Below are positions 63,370 through 64,000 of a stretch of 64,000 bases of DNA, in pieces. A program made the translations under genes and the position numbers. Below the pieces are notes generated by a model that worked only from the letters and a program-made list of their open reading frames with translations, was not told where the DNA came from and did not search any database. The DNA is from an uncultured Sutterella sp. (GTDB lineage: Bacteria; Pseudomonadota; Gammaproteobacteria; Burkholderiales; Burkholderiaceae_F). Every line of letters begins with the position of its first letter. The first letter of the stretch is position 1. The stretch lies in NCBI GenBank assembly GCA_900543805.1, contig UQTE01000004.1:1-64000 (forward strand). Reading direction: 5' to 3'.

Positions 63370-64000
63370 ATGTCTACGACCACGCAGGAAACCCCGGCCG
63401 TCGTCGAGGAAAAAGTGGGCATCGGCGCCTACCTTTCCCTGATCTTCGCCATCATTTTCTTCTCCGGTCTTTGCGCTTCCTCCCACTGGTGGGGCGTGTT
63501 TGACTTCACCACCGTCAACGGCGGCTTCGGCAAGCTCGTTTCCGGCGTGACCCAGAACGGCGACGCTCTGCAGGTCGCCACGACGAGCTTCCGCGGCAAG
63601 GGCGGCTCCGGCGCCATCGACGGCTTCATGTTCGCCCTCACGCTCGTTCCGACCGTCATGTTCGCCCTCGCCATGATCACGGTCTTCGAACACTACGGCG
63701 CCCTGCGCGCCGCCCGTCGTCTCCTGACGCCGGTTCTTCGTCCGCTCCTCGGTCTTCCGGGTTCGGCCACGCTCGCCCTGATCGCCTCGCTCCAGTCGAC
63801 CGACGGCGGCGCCGCCCTGACGCGTCAGTTGAAGGACGCCGGCGACCTGAACGACACCGAAGTCAACATCTTCGCCTCCTTCCAGATGACGGCCGACGCC
63901 TGCATCACGAACTTCTTCTCGTCGGGCGCCGTGCTCTTCACGCTCACGAACGCCGATGGTCAGCTCGCCGTTCCGGTGTCGCTGGGTCTTTGCCTGGGCG
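63370..64000 (+). CDS. Nucleoside-recognition (Gate) domain membrane protein, 3' end beyond the window
   Basis: The frame opens at ATG 63370 and is still open at the window end (210 codons visible). It starts MSTTTQETPAVVEEKVGIGAY, then a first helix (LSLIFAIIFFSGLCASS). A Gate-type region follows: GAIDGFMFALTLVPTVMFAL, VLRPLLGLPGSATLALIASLQSTDGGAAL and FASFQMTADACITNFFSSGA. This order resembles YjiG/YjiH and other nucleoside-recognition proteins, which are probably transporters of unknown substrate. No Shine-Dalgarno stronger than AAGGA 10 nt upstream is seen. Confidence 0.8.
   Translation, partial: MSTTTQETPAVVEEKVGIGAYLSLIFAIIFFSGLCASSHWWGVFDFTTVNGGFGKLVSGVTQNGDALQVATTSFRGKGGSGAIDGFMFALTLVPTVMFALAMITVFEHYGALRAARRLLTPVLRPLLGLPGSATLALIASLQSTDGGAALTRQLKDAGDLNDTEVNIFASFQMTADACITNFFSSGAVLFTLTNADGQLAVPVSLGLCLG

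Overview
The window is about 64 kb of a GC-rich (roughly 60-65 % by eye) bacterial chromosome with no rRNA, IS element, prophage or CRISPR array. Gene families and order (rplI-rpsR-priB-rpsF with dnaB, orn-M48-rsgA, hflK-hflC-DUF2065-purA-hpt, oxyR beside recG, thrC-mobB-moeA-moaD-moaE) point to a betaproteobacterium of order Burkholderiales. Tat-exported fumarate-reductase-like flavoproteins, a split flavocytochrome c, a Wolinella-type FrdAB, aspartase and DcuA/DcuC carriers suggest an anaerobic or microaerophilic gut member of the Sutterellaceae. The taxonomic call is an inference from gene content.

Layout. 1-5.3 kb: a fatty-acid synthesis block on the minus strand (fabH-fabD-fabG-acpP-fabF) behind rpmF, without plsX. 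5.4-12.7 kb: tRNA-Gly, an unassigned structured element, then dcuA, aspA and frdBA, all minus, and a 0.9 kb AT-rich non-coding region. 12.7-25.4 kb: plus-strand ridA-recG-oxyR, an AI-2E-type permease, dcuC, a minus pair GNAT/orn, then M48 protease-like gene-rsgA-moaA-putP. 25.4-34.5 kb: minus strand, two unrecognised genes, clpB, a Crp/Fnr regulator with a Tat flavoprotein (lower GC than the neighbours), crcB, ltaE. 34.7-39.6 kb: a DMT permease and the molybdopterin operon thrC-mobB-moeA-moaD-moaE. 39.9-48.7 kb: phoH-like gene, DUF456 gene, dnaB, ribosomal operon, rlmB, rnr. 49-56.1 kb: tRNA-Leu and a plus-strand respiratory cluster (TtrSR-like two-component system, Tat flavoprotein, Tat TIM-barrel protein, tetrahaem cytochrome, Tat flavoprotein). 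56.2-63 kb: HicB-like gene, mscS, hpt, purA, DUF2065, hflC, hflK. The window ends inside a nucleoside-recognition (Gate) domain gene.

How the genes fit together. DcuA/DcuC bring in aspartate, fumarate or malate and export succinate, AspA converts aspartate to fumarate, and FrdAB reduces it: a fumarate-respiration set. Three exported flavoproteins with different active-site loops, two of them next to regulators, imply that other electron acceptors are respired in the periplasm. The 49-56 kb cluster is the best candidate for an undescribed system. Its cytochrome/flavin pair looks like Shewanella FccA split into two genes, but the flavin subunit lacks the dicarboxylate-binding His and Arg, and an exported isomerase-like TIM barrel is encoded beside it.

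Other unexpected points are a threonine synthase whose PLP-binding lysine is aspartate, an M48 protease whose catalytic and third zinc-ligand glutamates both read as aspartate, and frdAB without the membrane-anchor gene frdC.
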